Source: GCA-2861595 sp035536185 (GTDB taxonomy: Bacteria; Actinomycetota; Acidimicrobiia; Acidimicrobiales; GCA-2861595). From it: a stretch of 64,000 bases of DNA. Positions within the stretch are counted from its first letter, which is position 1. Each line of letters begins with the position of its first letter. Made by a program: the position numbers and the translations under genes. The DNA lies in contig DATLOM010000058.1 of NCBI GenBank assembly GCA_035536185.1, forward strand, positions 1 to 64,000. The letters are read 5' to 3'. Under the pieces are notes generated by a model. That model searched no databases. It was not told the DNA's origin and saw only the letters and a program-made list of their open reading frames with translations. Positions 62,919-64,000 of the stretch are shown here, piece by piece.

Positions 62919-62957
62919 CGAGTACATAGCGGGCGAAAAACGCCCCTTATGTACTCG
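62919..62957. repeat. 39-bp palindrome, copy 9
   Basis: 82 bp after copy 8 with loop GCGAAAAACGC. It lies between two convergent genes, 33 bp beyond the stop of the small membrane protein. Confidence 0.9.
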
Positions 62958-62989
62958 CAAACGGCGGGCGGGGTGTGGGTGGCGCCGCG

Positions 62990-63232
62990 TCAGTAGGGCT
63001 CGATCTCCTCCCGCCGGTAGAGCTCGACGTCGAGGCCCGGTTGGCGCCGCCGCCGGCGCTGCCGCCGCTCGCTGCGGACACGTAGTTGCCAGGCGGCCAG
63101 CACCACGATGCCTGCCACCAGTGCCAGCCAGCCGGCGACGAAGGCGACGGTGAGCCACCACGGCGGCGAGCTCGGGAGCTGACACTCGGCGGAGCCGAAG
63201 CACTGGGCCAGGAGCACCCCCCAGTCTGGCAC
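62990..63232 (-). CDS. Small single-pass membrane protein
   Basis: 80 residues from GTG 63232: two Cys near the outside (AQCFGSAECQL), one transmembrane helix (about 27-48, WLTVAFVAGWLALVAGIVVLAAW), then a very basic juxtamembrane stretch (ERRQRRRRRQ) and an acidic end (YRREEIEPY). No family is recognised. The start is 22 bp from the divergent gltX start. The longer upstream frame overlaps gltX and is rejected. Confidence 0.6.
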   Translation of the reverse strand: MPDWGVLLAQCFGSAECQLPSSPPWWLTVAFVAGWLALVAGIVVLAAWQLRVRSERRQRRRRRQPGLDVELYRREEIEPY

Positions 63233-63254
63233 CGCCCGGCGCGAGACTGGCCGG

Positions 63255-64000
63255 GTGGCCCCCTCCGCGGTACGCGTCCGCTTCGCCCCTTCACCCACGG
63301 GGTTCTTCCACGTAGGAGGAGCGCGCACCGCCCTTTTCAACTGGCTGTTCGCCCGCCACCAGGGCGGCACGTTCGTGTTGCGCATCGAGGACACCGACGC
63401 CGACCGGGGCAAGGAGGAATGGGTCGCCGGCATCGTCGACGCCCTCACCTGGATCGGGATCGACTGGGACGAGGGGCCGTTCCGCCAGTCGGAGCGGGGA
63501 AAGCTGTACACCGAGGCCGCTGACCGCCTCTACGCGGAGGGCCTTGCCTACTGGTGTGAGTGCATCCGGCCGGCGGTCGACGAACGCAACAGGGCCGGCG
63601 GAAAGGCCACGCCGGGCTACGACGGGTTCTGCCGTGACCGGGGCCTTGGCCCCGGCGATGGTCGGGCCTTGCGCTTCCGCACACCGGCGGACGGAAGCAC
63701 GACCGTGGTCGATGTCATCAGGGGCAGCCCGGTGTTCGAGCACGCCAACCTCGAGGATTTCGTCATCCTGCGGGCCAACGGCAGCCCGATGTTCCTGCTG
63801 GCCAACACCGTCGACGACATCGACATGGCCATCACCCACGTGATCCGGGGCGAGGACCATCTGTCCAACACCCCGAAGACCCTTCTTCTGTGGGATGCGC
63901 TGGAGGGGGGGCCGCACCCGGTGTTCGCCCACCTGCCGCTGCTGGTGAACGAGAAGGGCCAGAAGCTGTCGAAACGGCGCGACAAGGTGGCGCTGGAGGA
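63255..64000 (+). CDS. gltX: Glutamyl-tRNA synthetase, 3' part outside window
   Basis: Charges tRNA(Glu) and, in organisms with GatCAB, also tRNA(Gln). 248 codons are visible. The class I HIGH-type signature is RFAPSPTGFFHVGGARTALFNW (about 9-30), followed by FVLRIEDTDADR, IDWDEGPFRQSER, CYS/Tyr-containing YWCECIRP, ANTVDDIDMAITHVIRGEDHLSNT and the KMSKS-type loop EKGQKLSKRRDKV close to the window end. GTG 63255 gives a standard N-terminus (APSAVRVRFAPSPTG). It fits functionally with gatCAB at 28.7-31.9 kb. Confidence 0.94.
   Translation, partial: MAPSAVRVRFAPSPTGFFHVGGARTALFNWLFARHQGGTFVLRIEDTDADRGKEEWVAGIVDALTWIGIDWDEGPFRQSERGKLYTEAADRLYAEGLAYWCECIRPAVDERNRAGGKATPGYDGFCRDRGLGPGDGRALRFRTPADGSTTVVDVIRGSPVFEHANLEDFVILRANGSPMFLLANTVDDIDMAITHVIRGEDHLSNTPKTLLLWDALEGGPHPVFAHLPLLVNEKGQKLSKRRDKVALE

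Noticed and set aside
63285..63318. HVGG instead of HIGH in the tRNA synthetase as an anomaly
   Set aside because: This variant is normal for bacterial glutamyl-tRNA synthetases.

Overview
The window looks like chromosomal DNA from a high-GC actinobacterium. Supporting signs are uniformly GC-rich codon use, the GlgE/TreS/Pep2 trehalose-to-glucan route, a PASTA-domain Ser/Thr kinase, a MurA with Asp in place of the usual Cys, an LAXTG-type cell-wall sorting signal, a sunset-domain protein, and many genes whose start codon lies 6-7 nt behind a TANNNT box (leaderless transcripts). The class may be Acidimicrobiia or a relative, but that is a guess. No rRNA, tRNA, integrase or transposase was seen.

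Layout. 1-4.9 kb: a truncated gene, murA, a NifU-like Fe-S protein, a small membrane protein and glgP. 5.0-7.6 kb: a visibly lower-GC insert with an AAA ATPase and a frameshifted DUF6414-like gene, dividing glgP from the other glucan genes. 7.6-17.2 kb: glgE-treS-pep2-glgB-GH57, one co-directional glucan/trehalose block. 17.5-28.7 kb: a PaaK-like ligase, cysteine desulfurase and mnmA (tRNA 2-thiolation), ligA, a pknB-type kinase, an SCP2 protein and a divergent esterase. 28.7-34.1 kb: gatC-gatA-gatB with a coupled lipoprotein, then an LAXTG surface protein. 34.2-41.2 kb: ilvD, a DUF480-VOC fusion, an SGNH hydrolase and the attenuated ilvB-ilvN-ilvC operon. 41.2-48.6 kb: a DUF559 gene bracketed by palindrome pairs, dacA, serC, an aminotransferase, a DUF3105 protein and serA. 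49.0-55.3 kb: a sunset-domain protein, attenuated leuA, a rhomboid protease, and leuCD facing an IclR regulator across a palindromic operator. 55.3-64.0 kb: hydrolases, greA, the attenuated leuB-ilvE-cimA operon and the start of gltX.

Most of the branched-chain amino acid pathway is present: cimA, ilvB/N/C/D, leuA/B/C/D and ilvE. Control is visible in the DNA. Three transcription units (ilvBNC, leuA, leuB-ilvE-cimA) each carry a 12-13 residue leader peptide rich in the regulated amino acids, a hairpin touching its stop codon, then a U-tailed terminator. leuCD instead shares an operator with an IclR regulator.

The most distinctive non-coding signal is a family of nine 39-bp palindromes (CGAGTACATA...TATGTACTCG) lying at gene ends. 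Three unrelated proteins take their last Ser-Thr and TAG stop from a copy, and two pairs bracket one DUF559 gene. Other repeats are a second hairpin family after ilvD and serA, a 151-bp tandem duplication after serA, a 65-bp tandem array at the serC 3' end, and two long inverted repeats.
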